Shown here in pieces: positions 63,014-64,000 of a stretch of 64,000 nt of DNA (positions are counted from its first letter, which is position 1; every line of letters starts with the position of its first letter). This stretch comes from an uncultured Eubacterium sp. (GTDB taxonomy: Bacteria > Bacillota > Clostridia > Lachnospirales > Lachnospiraceae). The notes below the pieces were generated by a model that did not search any database, had not been told where the DNA came from, and saw nothing but the letters and a program-made list of their open reading frames with translations. The translations under genes and the position numbers were made by a program. Location: assembly GCA_947178105.1 (NCBI GenBank), contig CAMWXD010000012.1, positions 1-64,000 on the forward strand, given 5' to 3'.

Positions 63014-64000
63014 ACAGCATGTACAGGAGCATGATACGCCTTGGAATACAAATATTTCAGAAAGAGTTAAGAAATTATTTGATGCAAAAAAAGCAGGATT
63101 GAAAACCGTTGTTTATCTTTATGAGGCTGCGGATACCAGCACCTTCCGCTACCGCGTCTATAATATGTGCCAGATCCTGGAGCTAAGCCTGTCCTGGCGG
63201 GGAACCTATTTTTTTAAAAATGAGCTGGAGATGATATATAAGTATATCCATATGATTGATTTTGTAATTATTGTACGGTTCAGATGGGACAGTAAGATCG
63301 GCTCAGTTTTGGATTTTATACATGATAAAGGGCTGAAAGCTGCGTTTGATACGGATGACCTGGTATATAACACAAAATACATTCCTATGATTATGAATAC
63401 TCTGTCTGTTTATGAAAGCCAGGAAAGGCTGGATTACTGGTTTTCTTATGTCAGCAGAATGGAATATGTAATATCCAAATGCGACTGCATGATCACGACC
63501 AACTTGTATTTGGCTGATCTTATGAAAAAAGATTTAAATAAAAATGCGTATATAGCAAAAAACTGTTTGAACAGAATTCAGCTTGATATATCACAGGACT
63601 ATTATCAACAGAAGATGTCACAGCATAGTATTGGCAGGTTTGTCGTAGGGTATTTCAGCGGCACGCCGTCCCACATTAATGATTTCAGGATAGCAGCGCC
63701 GGAGCTTTTGTGTGCGCTGTCAGAATGTCCGGAAATGGTTTTACGCATAGTAGGCTTTCTGGAACTTCCTGCATATATGAAAGAGCTGCAGAGCATGGGA
63801 AAGATTGAATATGAGCCGCTTGTGCCTTTTACCGAACTGCAAAAAAAAATAGCTGAGGCAGATGTCAATATTGCGCCGCTGGCAGATAACAAATTTACAA
63901 ACTGCAAATCTGAACTGAAGTTTTTTGAAGCTGCTGCTGTCGGAACAGTCACCTGTGCTTCGCCTGTGTTTGTATTCAGCAGGATCATAGAAGATCAAAA
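63000..64000 (+). CDS. Glycosyltransferase (GT4-like), partial at the window edge
   Basis: An open frame of at least 333 codons begins at ATG 63000 (MYHIEQHVQEHDTPWNTN), inside the end of the preceding gene, and runs off the right edge. Recognisable segments include TVVYLYEAADTSTFRYRVYNMCQILE, AAFDTDDLVYNTKYIPMI, SKCDCMITTNLYLADLM, FVVGYFSGTPSHINDFRIAAPELLCAL and ADVNIAPLADNKFTNCKSELKFFEAAAVGTVTCASP. This is the pattern of a GT-B glycosyltransferase, with the EX7E-like motif near the end (E of KSELKFFEAAA). The C-terminus is missing because of the window boundary. Confidence 0.85.
   Translation, partial: MYHIEQHVQEHDTPWNTNISERVKKLFDAKKAGLKTVVYLYEAADTSTFRYRVYNMCQILELSLSWRGTYFFKNELEMIYKYIHMIDFVIIVRFRWDSKIGSVLDFIHDKGLKAAFDTDDLVYNTKYIPMIMNTLSVYESQERLDYWFSYVSRMEYVISKCDCMITTNLYLADLMKKDLNKNAYIAKNCLNRIQLDISQDYYQQKMSQHSIGRFVVGYFSGTPSHINDFRIAAPELLCALSECPEMVLRIVGFLELPAYMKELQSMGKIEYEPLVPFTELQKKIAEADVNIAPLADNKFTNCKSELKFFEAAAVGTVTCASPVFVFSRIIEDQ

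Overview
The window looks like a chromosomal segment of a spore-forming Firmicute, most likely a Lachnospiraceae gut bacterium. Reasons: the gene order ligA, asp23, nusB-xseA-xseB-ispA-dxs-tlyA-nadK-argR-recN-spoIVB is typical of Clostridia; SpoIVB implies endospore formation; and the carbohydrate genes (CUT1 ABC transporter, YesM/YesN-type two-component system, GH78, GPH transporter) fit a gut glycan user. No tRNA, rRNA, CRISPR array or complete transposase was seen.

Layout. (1) 1-16 kb: housekeeping core on the + strand: an SH3b envelope protein, RluF, LigA, an Asp23-family protein, then a tightly coupled block (NusB, Exo VII, isoprenoid genes ispA/dxs, TlyA, NAD kinase, ArgR, RecN, SpoIVB). 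(2) 16-20.7 kb: accessory insertion with a PIN remnant, a frameshifted Rpn-family nuclease/transposase, a displaced remnant of the spoIVB 3' end, a Schlafen-AlbA/HATPase protein and a Mef-like MFS pump. (3) 20.7-32 kb: rhamnoside-use locus: GH78, sensor kinase, AraC-type response regulator, solute-binding lipoprotein, two permeases and a second GH78-like enzyme; a shared 38-bp promoter element precedes its two transcription units. (4) 32-44.6 kb: mixed region rich in gene debris: TrmB regulator, solitary IlvC, CFA synthase, Rpn nuclease, DUF1349 protein, MgtE, LysR/YczE pair, broken GH1 gene, mobilization-protein remnant, transglutaminase remnant. (5) 44.6-53 kb: two catabolic cassettes: ROK regulator, polyol dehydrogenase and GPH transporter; then LysR, an FMN/FAD/Fe-S ene-reductase and an OFA-family transporter. 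(6) 53-64 kb: a polysaccharide synthesis and export operon (XRE regulator, several glycosyltransferases, Wzm/Wzt-type ABC exporter, WsaF-like rhamnosyltransferase), running off the right edge.

Most notable: (a) the polysaccharide operon is preceded by a 266-bp segment bounded by perfect 24-bp inverted repeats, with an outward-facing consensus promoter inside its right end, the architecture of an invertible promoter (phase-variation switch); (b) two identical 166-bp MITE-like elements, with perfect 16-bp terminal inverted repeats and 8-bp target duplications, lie 38.7 kb apart; (c) a matching regulatory element with identical spacing to the -10 box marks two promoters of the rhamnoside locus; (d) spoIVB is not followed by spo0A, and a scarred copy of its 3' end lies 1.35 kb downstream.
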